64,000 bases of DNA from Moringa oleifera. Taxonomy: Eukaryota > Streptophyta > Magnoliopsida > Brassicales > Moringaceae. The stretch is taken from NCBI GenBank assembly GCA_021397835.1, contig JAJFZO010000049.1, forward strand, positions 3,291,001 to 3,355,000. Direction: 5' to 3'. Below the pieces are notes generated by a model, which was not told the DNA's origin, did no database searches, and saw only the letters and a program-made list of their open reading frames with translations. Below are positions 1 to 13,495 of this stretch, piece after piece. Position numbers and translations under genes: made by a program. The number at the start of each line of letters is the position of its first letter. The stretch's first letter is position 1.

Positions 1-600
1 GACGGGAGACTGTTTTAAAGACGAGCAAGAAAAGTTTGTAACCAAACGGCTCACCAACATTCACACCCTTTTAACGATCTCTCTCTCTCTCTCTGTCTCT
101 CTCTCTCTCTCTCTCCCCCTCCGATTACTCCGCAAGACACACTATCAAAAATAATATAATATTTCTTTTTCTTACTGTCTTACCTTTCCATTGATTTTTC
201 CATTTTCCTTCTTACTCGGAGAACAACGCCGTTGGGGGGATTTCTTTCGCTTTTACGGCACCGTTTAAGTGGGCCATTTCCCGTTTCCAGTCGGCAAGGG
301 GCTGACGACGTCGTGTTGGAGAGAGATACAGTTTCCTACGAAAGCGCGTGTGCGAGCAATGGGACCCACAAATAGAAGACCAAGTTTCAAAAGCTTCTGT
401 GAAAAAAGACGTGATGGACATCTGGGAGACTGCCACGTCAGAGTTGGCAGATGAACTACAATTACCAAGTGACGTGTCCCTCAAGCTCCTTCCTGGTTAT
501 CCGGCACACTGACACTTGCGTATGATCCGATAGTATCTAAATTACAACTGACCGTAACACAGACCCTTTTTTTCCCCTGTTTGGCTGCGGTGGGGGCTCA
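1..600. other. promoter-like non-coding DNA at left edge
   Basis: This patch is much less AT-rich than the DNA to its right. It holds a long CT microsatellite and several ACGT-core motifs between about 409 and 477. Short ORFs on both strands overlap each other and match nothing I recognise, so I do not call a gene. It may be the upstream region of a gene lying to the left of the window. Confidence 0.35.
79..114. repeat. (CT)n microsatellite
   Basis: A nearly pure CT dinucleotide tract with one GT interruption near 94. Tracts like this are common in plant 5' leaders and promoters. Confidence 0.9.
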
Positions 601-2430
601 TAGATTATCAGCTACCAGTTAAGCTTAACAGAAAATTATAACTGATTTTTGAAATATTTACCTGGGATTAATGAGATATTTTAAATTACTTTTATTTAGT
701 TTAGTAATTTTTATAATATTTATAATAAATAATAATAATGTAAAATTTTAAAACTAATTATATGTATTTATTTTAAATTTTTTATATATGTTAAAATATA
801 TAAAATAATATAATAAATAATAAATCATGTGATTAAAAATATGATAAAAATTTCATAAAAATTTTGATATTTACTTTTTATCGATCAAACTCTTATATTA
901 AAAAAATCATAAATTGATTAATTTTTTAATATATAAATTTAAAAAGTATATATTTTTAATTTTAAAAAAAATAATTAAACTTTTTATAAAACAATTTAAA
1001 TGTATATTTATATATATATAAATTTAAGTCAAAATTTAATATATAAAATATTTTATTTGAATATTTCAATTTTTTATTTTTTATTTTTTATAAAATTTAA
1101 TTTAAATCAAATTAATAAATATTAAAATTTATAAGATCTTTATTTTAAAAAATATTAATTTTATGAAACAATAAGCACATACAAGATAATTTGATTCGCA
1201 ATTTACTTTAATAAAAAATAAATAAAAAGATTGATTGTGATGTAATCGGTAGCATTTAGCTTTCTCATAAAAGTATAAATAATAATATTTTATTGATAGT
1301 TAAACAAACCTATATATGTATATATAATTACTTGTATAATCTAATCACTTAATTTTATACATAAATTTTTTAAAAATTTAATAAAAATATTTTTTTAATT
1401 ATTATTATTGTTATTATTTTATGCAACAATATCTAAAAATTGAATAAGTGTGACAATGATGAGGATAATGAGAATAAAAAAATTTATTTTACTATAATAA
1501 TAAATAAAATTATTAAATTTATTGATTTACTTGCACCGATGATTACTAAATCAATAACTTCTTCATATTTATTAGTAAGAAATAAAAAATTATTTGATTT
1601 ATAATGAGTATGTAATTAAATTTAAATTAAACAATGCATTTGTAGATGCGACCTTACATATGAAACATTCTAAAAATTATTTACATTTTTTTTTTTGCGA
1701 CAAATCATAATCATACTTAGACTATTATTATCAAGAGATTTAATGATACTAATGAATGTATATTGATATCTCACTATTATCTTCAAGGTTTATTTAAATT
1801 ACTATTATTAAACTTACCAAATTATACATTTTTTATATTTTTTGTAACTTTGATATTTTCATGATTTTAAAAAATAATATTTTCATAAAAATATTATTTT
1901 TTATTGTTTTCAAATTATCATAAGCAACTCTTCAAATATCGTGGACAATATGAAATTTAATTAGAATAAATTTTTTGAATGAAAAACTAAGTAATTTGTA
2001 ACATTAGTAAAATTAAAATTAAAATTTTTATCCAAACAAAGTCTCCCACTTTTAGAGGTATCCAAATAATTAATCTTTAATATATTGATTATATTTAAAT
2101 TAAATTATGATTTAAAATTAAAAAATTTAAATTATATTCATTATTAAAATGTTAATAAAATGATTAAATAAATTTTATGATAATATTTTTTCAACTTAAA
2201 AATTATTAATTTTTTTATAATGATAACTTAAATATTTCTTTAAACGTGTAATTTAGTTTAATTAAATTAGTGTAAAAAATATCAATTAAAATATTTTAAA
2301 TATAAATAAAATAAATTGTTAGATCAAAATTTATTTAAACATTTTTTAAAATCAAAATTTGGATAGTAAAAAGAGGATAAACTCAACTTTATCCAAAAAG
2401 AATTTAAATCCAAGTGAACGGGTCGGGATC
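600..2430. other. AT-rich intergenic DNA, no gene seen
   Basis: About 1.8 kb of extremely AT-rich sequence with no coding ORF on either strand. Parts resemble other AT-rich tracts of this window (near 12.5 kb and 28.8 kb), which suggests decayed non-autonomous transposon sequence. No terminal inverted repeats or target-site duplications could be fixed by eye. Confidence 0.6.
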
Positions 2431-3194
2431 TCCATAATCTAGACTGGGCCGGTTGGGCTTTATTCTACTCGTCCCCGAGTAGCCTCGTTATTGCTAAAAC
2501 GACGTAGTTCTAAAGGCAAAAATTGGAAAAGGAAAATTGAAGAGGAAGGAGAACTGAAAGTCCTCTATTTTCTTCCTTGGACTCCCGGTTCTTCTTCACG
2601 AATTAGCCAGCTCTTCGTGGTCCCTTCGCTCTTCAGATTTGTCACCGTTCACGGCGTCCGAGTGGCCGCGCTGTTAGTGCTCTCTATTGCGTGCTTTGGC
2701 TGCTGTCACTTCTCTCATTCCTCGGCTCTGGTGGTGCTTTGGTGTTAGTTTTAGGAAAATTAGGTGACACTAATTTTCTCTTTATTTTCATGATTTTCTT
2801 TGTTTACGTGCGTTTAAGTCCATTTAACTGAATTACTGATGATAATTTTCTGAAATCACGACCTGGATAATGATTTTTGCATTTAATTCAAACGAGTATA
2901 CTTGATTCTTTTATTCAAGGGGAACCAAAGAAGGAGGAACTAAACGGAAAAGCCAGTGAAGTAAACCAAAATGCCTAAGGGAATTTTTTGTTGTCTAATT
3001 GTTGTCACTGGAGTAGAGTGCTGGACTATTTCCCGGCTTTTGTTGTAAATAAACACAATAGGTGATTTTATGCGGCTATAATGTGATTGCGTTTTGATTG
3101 GTAAATGAAGTTGATTTCTGTCCAGGTAATCATGCAATTTTGTTTTGAATACTGAATGAAGTGGTGTTAAAGTAGAATTTGTTGTGGACAGAAG
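2430..3194 (+). promoter_or_regulatory. TAF13 promoter and 5' leader
   Basis: The stretch begins with GGGCC/GGGCT-type elements (around 2445-2460), which are typical of plant housekeeping promoters. It continues as less AT-rich sequence up to the TAF13 start. A GTG-initiated 85-codon ORF at 2491-2748 has no recognisable homology and is probably leader sequence. A leader intron is possible, but its borders cannot be fixed from sequence alone. Confidence 0.4.
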
Positions 3195-5333
3195 ATGAAT
3201 AACTCTTCAGCAGGAACATCCTCAAAGTCTAAAGTCGGATCATCACAGCCTGCTGAAACTTCTTTCAAGCGCAAGCGTGGAGTTTTTCAGAAAGATTGTG
3301 AGCAATTGTCTTTCATGTATGTGAGCCTGTGAAAACCTTATGAGCTACATAGATTTTACATTAATATGTTTTACTTGGTCATATGCAGTGCAGCACATGA
3401 TGTATGGTTTTGGAGATGATCCAAATGTAAGTCCTATTATCTATTAGCAACTATTACTCATTTATTGAAGAGAGAGTATATTTGTGTGATACCATAATTT
3501 AATTATTCTAGTGCATTGTGTTGAAAGGTTTCCCCAATAATTTTTTCTTGTTTATTTGTTGATTCTGTAAGATGCGATGGACTTTCTGGCTGAGATGCCA
3601 ATGTGAAAGTTGTCTTTTCTTTTATGCTTTTTAGAAGACATCTAAAGGATATTGGAGCGAAAAAATTTGCTTGATCTAGTGAAGCTAAAAATTCAGTGGA
3701 CTAAACTCTTTTAAACTGTGCCTCAGTACTTCTGGATTTTGATACTCTTTATATTTAACTTTTTGCTGTACAAAAGCCAATAGTTAATAAAATCATTGGC
3801 AGACTAGTCCGTAAAGTAATTAATCTTTTAATTCTATACTATCGGTGCTGAATTGGTGACTGTTGAAATATGCCTCGGTATCCAAATGGATAGGATAAGA
3901 ATCTGAGAGAGCCATGGTTCTCACACAGCTGTGCGGAAGCAAAATTTGTGATGGCACTAAAGATCATGATTTGTGTCTCTGCCTGTTCCTAAACCTCCCA
4001 AATGTTCTAAACATAGCCTAGCATGAGAATTTCTAAAAAAAGTTTCACAATATGTTTTACTAAATTGTAATTTTAGGACAAAGACCACATATAGTACTCT
4101 ATGATTTTGGCAGGACAGCCTACTAGATGATCTTAAGCAATCATATTATTATTGATTTGAGACCCTAGAGACAGTGGGATGGAGTGGGTTTGTATATGTT
4201 GGAATTTTGCAGCATAATTCCTTGATTCTAAATATATATCCTCAATTTCGTAAGGAGGTTGGGGCGGCTATCTTGTTCACTATTTCTCGTTATTAATTGA
4301 AAACCAGAATGCTTGGAGTACTTTCTTGAATCCTGCTATCTTTATTCTCCTCAAAGAATCATATTAAGCAGAGATATCCATATGTCTTGCATGTTCACAC
4401 ACATATACCTTTCTGCTTCTCATCATTACTTAAATAACAGTAGTAGTCATTGTAGTGATGTCTGGAAGAGATTCCTATTCCCCAACATTTTCCTAGTTCT
4501 AAATGCTGCAACGATTGGAGGAAGTCTGGTTTATAGCTGTGCTCATTAGGCAAAGAAATCTCCGTTTGTTTCTGATTATAATCATATAGGATAAGTTTTT
4601 GCTTGTAACTTTTCTGTTTTATCAAACTTGGTTGTTGCAGCCACTGCCAGAGACTGTAGCACTTGTGGAGGATATTGTTGTGGAGTACGTCACAGATATG
4701 GTAAGTTCCTCGACGTTACTAATTGTTTGAATTTAAGGTGACACTTCTTAGTGATATCCATATATTCTTTTGCAGGCTCATAAAGCCCTAGACATTGGGT
4801 CAAAGAGGGGAAAGCTATCAGTTGAGGATTTCTTGTATCTGATCCGAAAGGTACATTTCATTAGCAGTTTCTGTAATTTATTTCTCATAATTAAAAGTTA
4901 AACTTCATATATTCTGGCTAACTTTTATGATCTACTTCTAATCAATTTCTTCACGGAACTTTTTGTTTAATGGACCAAGTTCTTGCTGGTTGACATGTCA
5001 CAGACGCCTTTTTCTCTCATATACCATGTAAAATTGATTCTGTTATTTAAGAACTTGAAGATAGTAGCTGGTTTTACTCTTCAAAGGGAGATAGGGTATA
5101 TGCAATCATCATCATTTTTGTTTTTGTTGCTTGTGAGCATGTGACTATGCTATCTGTAATTGATTTGGCTCATTATAAAATTGTGGGGTCATTAACACTG
5201 GTCAAATGCCTTGAAAACGCAGGACTTGCCAAAACTTAACCGCTGTACAGAATTGTTGTCAATGCAAGAGGAGCTGAAACAAGCAAGGAAGGCTTTTGAA
5301 GTAGATGAAGAGAAGCTGGCATCAGCAGAGTGA
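3195..5333 (+). CDS. TAF13: TFIID subunit 13 (TBP-associated factor 13)
   Basis: Five exons splice in frame: 3195-3297, 3389-3426, 4641-4700, 4776-4850 and 5223-5333. They give a 128-residue protein, the usual length for plant TAF13 (about 126). The Ser-rich head is followed by KRKRGVFQKDLQHMMYGFGD and a histone-fold region including VALVEDIVVEY and KRGKLSVEDFLYLIRKD. The C-terminal segment LPKLNRCTELLSMQEELKQA is also characteristic. TAF13 pairs with TAF11 through the histone fold inside TFIID, in the nucleus. Intron 2 is long (about 1.2 kb). The start was chosen because it opens the conserved N-terminus directly. The gene converges on ERdj3B. Family assignment is secure; exon borders follow GT-AG and frame. 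Confidence 0.95.
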
Positions 5334-6149
5334 TATCAGCAAAGAATGAGCCCTATTTTACTTGTGTGGCCATGCACCTCTGTTATTTGGGTGACCAAAT
5401 TCTAGGACATTGTTCAACATCTCAGCTTATTCTGTGAGGATGAACTCAGATATATCATACTGTACATTTTAACCCCAAATAGATTATTACCAAACTTGGC
5501 TGCAGAATGTTGTTGATTATAGAATGTGGATATTTGAGCAGTGTATTACTTTCTCTGGTAAAGAAGCCAATAGATTTGTCTTTGATGCTTTCTAAAGTCC
5601 TTGTTTGGGAAGAATTTTTGTGCTCTTTGCGGATAGCTGCTATGGTTTGGCTGACATTACATAATACTATTTGTATTAGCCTTATTTGGACCCTCAAGCT
5701 CAAGTCTCATTGGAGTATATGCATTTGAACAGAAGGTTGGCATAATAGTTTATCATCTGACTGCTCCCACGAAGACGAAATGGTAATAACTATTTTATTA
5801 CATGCAACGCTGAACAAAGCAACAAAGTACGGACAATCAGCCTTTCAAGCAGTTCCTCAGTTGATTTCACGAATTTTGAACCAACAAATTAAAGTCAAGC
5901 TTGTTTCCTGAGGCAAAAGATTAATCAGCAAAATGAGCCTCACTGTGGCAGGAAGGCACAGGTATTACAGCAGACAACTTTATATCTGTGTGCTACATCT
6001 TGTCAGTGAAAAAGACGAAATTTTAAACGAGGAACAAAAGGGGGGTAAAATTAAAGGCGGACCTAAAACTTCCTGATTTTTCTATATAACCTGATCATGT
6101 TACAATGGGAACAAATTTGGACCCAAGAAAAAATATTGAACTCTATATC
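5334..6149. other. convergent 3' intergenic region, TAF13/ERdj3B
   Basis: About 0.8 kb between two genes that meet tail to tail. It should hold both 3' UTRs. Short ORFs on both strands (5455-5728) have no recognisable content. Confidence 0.5.
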
Positions 6150-9100
6150 CTAGCCAAGAACTGCCTTGATCTTTGACTTTTGCTCCTCCGTCAGAAAGGA
6201 GGGGAATAGAACCTCAAATGTGACATAAAGGTCACCCTTCTTTTTGCTAAAGTGCAAGGGCATTCCTTCTCCTTTGAACTTTCTCACCTCCTTGGGCTTG
6301 GTTATTCCCTAAGCATGGAAATTGACCAAATAAGTTTGCTGTTTCTGTTGTCATCTCATGTATCATACTGAATAAAATCCTATAGAAAACATTCACGCTT
6401 ACCTTGGAGCTGATGTCCACTAAATGCTCATCAAGGTGTTTGATGGTCTTCTCAAAACCAACAAGGGCTTGAACCTGAAGGAAAATCGTGAATCAATGAT
6501 GGCAAACCATGATTGCCCTTTGAATAAAGGTCAGAAAGAACATGTCCAGGAGTTAACTTACCAGTGTTATTGTGACTGTTGTGTGCAAATCATTGCCTTC
6601 CCTTCTGAAAAGGTCATGAGGTGCAGTGCGAATTCGGAACTGCAGAAGACACCACAGTTATTGCCTATTGTAAAGAAAAAATGTAACAGTTGACACACCA
6701 GAAGCAAAAAACTGACCTTTAAGTCTCCAGGTTCCCCATCAATTATAGGCTCACCATCTTCATAGAAAACAATTTCCTGTGGATGCACAAAAAAGTACCA
6801 TTCTTAAGTCCAAGACAATGGAAACAGTAAAAGAACACCATAACAGAGAAACTTATAAATATAATAATGTGTGTTCCTCTACATGATGTACAGACAACCG
6901 CACGAAACAAACAATGATTTCCAGTCATGAGATGTGCTAATCAAAAGATTGTTTTTCATGCACAGCTGGCATACATAAGTGATTCAATTTGGGAAGAGAT
7001 ATAAGAGTTAACAGCAGCTATTACAAATCTGCAGAGGTTTCAAATATTCTCCTGGAACTAAGGAAACCAACATATATCATTTTATGTTCAATAAGACAAT
7101 GTGTTTCATGGCACCAAAGAATCTCTATAGCGTTTAGACAGGACACGATTTCCAGTTTGCTTTATTCTTTTGTAAACATAATAAATTCAAGAATACCACA
7201 TCAAGCAGGCAAGGGAACAATATATCTTTGGCTTGTTCATGATGACCAGCTTGGTAACGTCCTTGAAGACATGGGGTCTTAAGGGACCCCGTAGGTGCAG
7301 AGTTGCAAGTGCTCAAAGATGTTCCAATGTCAAAATTGGAAACAATAAATAAACCCATCTATAATCAGAAATATCTAAATGGATTATAGAGCCAAGGCAA
7401 ACAAACTTGCAACTGATTGTTACATAACAACCTAGTCCTAGACCAATGTTTTAACTATGATGTAGCAGTAACAGGAACCAAATAACATTTGGCAATTGGA
7501 CTGTGCCTCTTTGGCACTGACTAGGCAGATAACATGGGGAAAAAAAATAGAACAGGGATGATAGTATTAATATGCCCACGGGAAGTAAACTCCCCCATTG
7601 AGTGACATGACGTGTATCAAATTCATTTTCTATAGAGCTTACTTGTCCATCTTGCATCCCCTTTTCAATATCAACTGTGATGAAATATCCCTCCCTTTCA
7701 TATTTAACATTTTGACATTGCTCACAGACCTGAATAAAAACAACAGAAGATATATTAGAAGGTAGGCACTAGTACTGACATAAAGGTGCACAATGGTCAA
7801 CACAGAAGAAAGCAGAATAAGCAAAAAAGAACGAATGCCCTTATCAGCATAATGAAATAAGCTATGCATCTGTCATAAAGAGATTAATATTACACAAAGG
7901 TTTTCTGTCACAATACCTGCTCTGTCATCTGCTGGAACATCCCGGGGCCAATTTGTCTGTGATAGACCTCATTCCTGCAGTTACATTTTCTTTTGCCTGG
8001 GGCTGGCTTTATAACATTTTTCTCCCTCCAAACCTGATAAATCCCAAAAGAAAAGGCTATTTCAATAAAACGCTGACCAAATAACTAGTAGCAAATCTTT
8101 TCCATCATCTTAAGCAGCAGAAAGAACAATAACTTATAAGATGCACCCTGCTTAGACATCAATGAAGTTCATATTAATCTATTCATAATAGTAAAAATTA
8201 ATTAAATGCAAAGTTGATAGAAACATATATAACAAGAAAGAAACTATACAACTACATCAACCAAGTTAAAAGGCCCATTAATTTCAAATAAAACAAGCTT
8301 CCCACTCCCCAGGACTTTATTTATTACAAGACTCATGGGATGAACAATGTAAGTTCCCTCCTCATTCTATCCATCCTAAGCTACACAACTACGGTATTTA
8401 ATTGGACTGATCATGGGATAGTTTATTTAAAGTATGCTCTATGTCTATAGCCATCACAATCAATATTGTTCAATGAAGAAATGCATTCAGGAATATCTTA
8501 ATAAAACTGGAACTAAATATCAGTTTAGCATCTTCAACAGATATCACATCGGAAAAAAGAACAAATCATTTACAAATTTTGGGTGCAAGCATAGAAGTTT
8601 CCCATGTCAGCATGAGTTTTACCTTCAGTGAACCTCCCATGTATAAATCTTCCAGTGTTGCATCTAGTTCGACTATCACATCATCACCCTTCACAATTTT
8701 CTCTTCTTCTTCCATTCGACCGCCACCAAAGAACCTACAAAGGGGGAAAGAAAAAACAATCACCTTTGTGAGCAATTCTCCAGTAGAACCAAGATAGGCA
8801 TGAGAAGTGAAACGCGGCAACTATAATTCTTATATGTACAAAATAGATACCTAATAACAGCTAGGTATGATAGTATAAAACAAGGATGAGCCACAACAAT
8901 GAAACATGTAGTAACAAAGTAATAGTTTGTTAGTTGTAACCAAATGTTTATCAACACTAATGCTATGAAATTAACTAGAGCTATGACAACCAATCCTGAT
9001 AAGTGTTATGAGTACTCGGCACATCTCACGGTAATCTAACTAGGCATGACAACCATAATGCCAAATGGTAAACCATCATAAAAACATAGAAGCAGGGCAA

Positions 9101-9968
9101 TAATAGAACAAGCAACTATTATAGATAACATTCCCTACAAAAAGTTCCTCAATTTGTCCCAGTTTCAATTCACTTACTAGGGTAAGCATATACATAAGAA
9201 AAACCTTCCCCATTTCGATCTCAGCTACTTTTATTATTTATGAGAATTCAGGCACTTCTTCCCTATCAATGTGAAGTGTGAACCTAAAATAAACACGGAC
9301 CATAGCAAACCTCATAACTCATCAATTTTCAAACCTATCACATAACATACATTAACCAGCATCAATGTAGTCTGTTCCATCAACTAACTAAAAGCCGACA
9401 TGCATTTAACTTACTCGCCAAAAATGTCTTGAATGTTGATGCCCATTCCCCCACCTCTACCTCCGGTTGCAGCATGCTGTTTCAGCCCCTCATCACCGTA
9501 CCTATCATATATGCCCCTCTTCTCACTATCTGATAACACCTCATATGCTATTAACAAAACCAGAAAATAACCGGTTAGTCAATGCACCAACATACATAAC
9601 CAACTAAGAAAACAATAACAGGTTTATCACTCAAACAAAATAAAGTACACTTAAAAATCATAAACTATAAACGAATTAGTGAAGAAAACAAGATACCATT
9701 GTTAATCTCAGCAAATTTCTTGTTAGCCTCTTCATTGCCCTGGTTCTTATCAGGATGATACTTCAATGCCAGCTTTCTATAGGCTCTCTTGATCTGCTCA
9801 TCCGAGGCACCTCTTGGCACTTGTAGAATATCATAGTAGCTCTTCCTGTATCGAAGTTTCAACATTCATAAACACACGACCACGCTATGATACACTCGCA
9901 CAAAAATAGATATTCTTCTGCCTATGCAGTTTCAAGTCATCCTTACAGCGAGCGAGCAAGCGAGAGAC

Positions 9969-10016
<48 letters not shown>

Positions 10017-10089
10017 ACCCTGCAATGACATTGAGAGCATAAAGTAGTGCGCATAACAGGAGCAAGATCTTCGTTGTTCGACGCGCCAT
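6150..10089 (-). CDS. ERDJ3B: ER-lumenal DnaJ co-chaperone ERdj3B
   Basis: Ten minus-strand exons splice in frame: 10089-10019, 9845-9697, 9547-9415, 8734-8623, 8033-7917, 7729-7643, 6776-6717, 6639-6562, 6474-6403 and 6308-6150. They give 345 residues, against about 346 for Arabidopsis ERdj3B. Residues 1-23 form a signal peptide with a hydrophobic [11 protein letters not shown] core. A J domain follows, with HPD at 54-56, which stimulates BiP ATPase. Next come a Gly-rich linker, the substrate-binding domain with an atypical Cys cluster (CNC and CEQC) and a C-terminal domain ending VLG. In Arabidopsis the protein acts with SDF2 and BiP in ER quality control, including folding of pattern-recognition receptors. 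There is no KDEL, as usual for this class. Intron 1 opens directly into a long CT tract (sense strand). Confidence 0.95.
9971..10012. repeat. (AG)21 microsatellite in ERdj3B intron 1
   Basis: A pure AG tract on the plus strand. In the ERdj3B transcript it reads (CU)21 and lies a few bases inside the first intron, right after the 5' splice site at 10018-10017. Confidence 0.95.
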
Positions 10090-10414
10090 TGAGAAAATGG
10101 TGCTGAGATCAGGAGAGAATCGGATCTCTCCAAATCTAGGGCTCGCAGTGGGATCTCGTTTCGTCGTTACCGTGAAATTGTGATGTTAAAGGACACAGCT
10201 TTTCCTTATTGAAGCTAATATAGATATCTAGTTTCCCTGCAAATTCAATTGCAGCAGAACTTTCCTGTTCCAGTTTTTTCCCCTTCAGCGGAGGTACTCC
10301 CCCTGAAGCTTTGGCGTGGAATTAAAAAGCAAAAACGACTTTCCTGGTCACCACATTTTGCAACGTGTTCTTTGTCGAAACGGACCAATGAGCGTAAGCT
10401 TGTGGTTGTCACAA

Positions 10415-10433
10415 CCAATGGGATTCCACCCCG
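10415..10433. promoter_or_regulatory. ERSE-like motif upstream of ERdj3B
   Basis: The plus strand reads CCAAT, nine bases, then CCCCG. The ER stress response element is CCAAT-N9-CCACG, so spacing is exact and one base of the second half differs. It lies about 330 bp upstream of the ERdj3B start codon. A second CCAAT box is at 10385. Functionality is inferred only. Confidence 0.4.
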
Positions 10434-10559
10434 TGTGATTTTTGCAGTCTTCTGCTTGTGTGGAAATTTTCCTGGAAAGAGAAATCGTCCAAGTGCAGCA
10501 AAAACGACGCCGGCCCACATGTGGTATTTACGGCAACGTTTTATTGAAGACTAAGTAGA

Positions 10560-13289
10560 CCTCAAAACTTAATTGGGCTGCCATCGGATTTATCGGGCAT
10601 GTAAAAGCCCAGAAGAGGATGTAAAGTGGGCCTTAGCCACCTTGGTTGAACCATAAATTTCTTCTCTTTTTTTTGTGAATATTAAAAAAAAATAAAAATA
10701 TAAACTGTTTACTATAATTATGTATTATCAAACTGCTTGGAAAAGCATATTAAGTTTTATTATTTATTTTTAGATTTATTAACAACACTATTCAGAAGGT
10801 GCGCCCCTTGCTACTTCTTTCCTCCTATTATTCATTATTCACACCCTTCTACCCTAATGCCTTACAAGTTACAGCCGGTGCGTAAGAGTTTATATATTTA
10901 CACACCTATATTTAATTTCCCTTTTTAAAAGTCAATTGAAATTGACTTTTTCAACCAAAAATTATTAAAGATTGAAATTTTTTTTAATGTTCTAATAATT
11001 CCCATGTGTTATCTCCTAACTTTGTTTTACAAATTAAATCCATGGATAATTACTACAGAAATATGGAATATTTATTTCATATTATCAACATTTTAATATT
11101 CAAAAAATTATTTTCATCTTCAGGTAATTTAAATTAAATTAAAATTTAGAAAAATTTTAAATGTTATACAATAAGTTTTGATTTGAACTCATATGTAAAC
11201 AAATATCAAAGTTACCATCATCATAAAAAAAATCAAAATTTGTAAGTGTTTAAAATATTTTAAAATTTACACTGTAAGAAATTTTAATTTTTAAATAATT
11301 AATTTTTAAATTTTTTAGTGATAAACTCGAAATGTAATCTAAAATTTATTTGAATAATTATTTAAATATTTAAATAATAAAAATAATTTTAATTTTTTAT
11401 ATTTATCTATATTATAATTTAATTTAAATAAAATAATAAAAAATTTATTATTTTTTAAATATCAAAAATCAACTAAAATATCTGAAATATAAATTAAAAT
11501 TTTAAATGATATCTTTACCAGAAATGTATTCCTACAAACTTATATAGTATTAATGAATCAAAATTATTAATTCAGATTTCCCTAATTGAATATTATTAAT
11601 TTATCACCTTGTTTGGGTAGAGCTGGCCCATCTCTCTAGAATAGACTGGACAACCAGGGAGATGATTCATTTTTCAAAGAAAAGTACCTAACCTAAGGTA
11701 TATACATTGCCAAAGTGGGATCTCCAATTCTCTGTTGGCACATTGCTTATGGAGACGTACCAGAAATAGTTGAGCGACTAGGTTCATTTGTACAACATTC
11801 AATATTGCCTCCTCCCATGTTCATGGTTGGTCCACGTAAACACATTTTTCATGGACAACTGGCATGCCCAGCTCACGTCACGTTTCACATTCTCCGCCTT
11901 GCCACGACCCCTAGGCTTAATTTCCTGTCCCATAGGGTCTACCTGTTATGTTCCCGCCTCTAATGGCCATGACATCCTACACATTCTCATATACTTTTCT
12001 TTTTATGTGCAAACAAAAATTTGTAATCATATTATTTTATTTAATTAAAAATTATATTTTAAAAATTCTTATGAATAAGAGGGTATGTTTATGGTAAATT
12101 TTTATTCTGTTTAAACTGAAAATATTGTCAATATATTTTTAATTTTATCAATAATACTTTGTTTGAAAGGTCAAGAAACTTTTATTTTTTTTGGATTAGC
12201 TTTTTTTATTAATATAAGATGAGCTTTTCCACGTATCAAATTAAAAAAATAAATTTTAATTTGTAATTAAGAATATATAATAAAATTTAATTATTATTTT
12301 TTAAAATTGTTATGTGTTATATCTTTTTAAAAGAATTTATATCATCTGTTGACATGTGTTGAGTTTTTAATAAATAATTAAAAATATTTTTATAATTTAT
12401 GATATTAATATAAAAATAAAGTAACAAAATAAATATAATTATTGATATTATGATAAAAACCATTTAAAATCATAAGTTTGATCATCTGTAATCAAATATT
12501 GATTTTTATATTCAAATAAATTTTAATATTTTAATTTATTTAAATTAAATTTTGGTTTAAAATAATTATAAAAAATAATAATGTTCTTATTGTTAAAATA
12601 ATTAAAAATTAATCAGATGAACTTTATATTTAATTTCAATTTTATTATTTAAATTTAAAGAAATTTTAATTAATTAATTTTTTTATAATTTTGTTATGAT
12701 TTATCTATCATTATCTTATTAAAAATTGACTAACTCCATTCAAATTAAAAATCTGTAATCACTCATCAAAGGCTTAACACAATTAGATCAGGTCAAAATT
12801 ATTATCTATTTTCTTATTTGACAATAAAATCAATGAAAGATTATTACCAGATGCTCTCCAAGATTCGTTCATTAATGGAGAAAGAACCAAACCTGTTATC
12901 GAGGTTGTGAGCATCGCCCTCTATCGTGGCTTCATTTCTTTCATAATCTCATCAAAGCAATAATAACTCATCGAAAATTAATTGACTTTGATGGAAGGGA
13001 GGAAAAACGTCATGTATCTTAACTCTCTGGAGCACAGAACTAGATTCAGGAAAGGCAAATAGGGTGGGCACATCAGGTAGATGAGATAATAAAAGTGAGA
13101 GAAAAGAAGGGGAACAACAAAAGCCCAAAGCAAGAGAAGGGCATCAACGTGGGAGATGCCTGCCCCGTCACTCGGCTCTCGACGGTGAAGATGCCACGAC
13201 TGTATTCTCTCTATGCGGTTGTCGTGGCACAATCTGTCGCCACAGCCATCTCCCCATCACTGCACCCACACCCACCGTCTCTTTCTCTC
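10560..13289. other. intergenic region between divergent ERdj3B and MYB genes
   Basis: The ERdj3B-proximal part (10560-10660) has several TGGGC/GCCCA elements of the housekeeping-promoter type. 10680-11600 and 12000-12800 are extremely AT-rich and gene-free. The 12540-12700 portion is similar to 28826-28950. The island 11600-11970 is less AT-rich and has overlapping ORFs on the plus strand, but neither is recognisable. From about 12830 on, composition becomes promoter-like. Confidence 0.5.
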
Positions 13290-13296
13290 TATAAAT
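13290..13296 (+). promoter_or_regulatory. TATA box of the MYB gene
   Basis: TATAAAT sits in a pyrimidine-rich context about 205 bp before the MYB start codon. This implies a leader of roughly 170 bases. Confidence 0.55.
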
Positions 13297-13495
13297 TACA
13301 AATTTTAACTTTTTCACTCAAACGTTCACTTGCTGTGCGCACACATGCCCATTATGCCACTTTGTCAACTTATTGGCTCACTTGTTATCCAAGTTCTTCA
13401 CTAAGTTACAAGCTCTTTTTAAGTACCTTTTCCCCTCCCTCCCTCTCTGTCTCTCCCTCTATAGCTCCGTAGCTCTGTGGCTAAAGAGAGGAAAC

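Noticed and set aside
2836..2920. Possible C/D box snoRNA (TGATGAT followed by CTGA) in the TAF13 leader
   Set aside because: The C-like and CTGA boxes are only about 10 bases apart, there is no correctly placed D box, and no terminal stem is seen.
6424..7657. Several 60-97 codon ORFs within the ERdj3B gene
   Set aside because: They are introns or opposite-strand shadows of the ERdj3B exons.
10249..10554. 101-codon plus-strand ORF upstream of ERdj3B
   Set aside because: It overlaps a 91-codon ORF on the other strand, lies in the ERdj3B promoter and contains no recognisable motif.
13095..13472. 125-codon plus-strand ORF before the MYB
   Set aside because: It spans the MYB TATA box and leader, has Ser/Pro low complexity from pyrimidine-rich DNA, and no homology is recognised.
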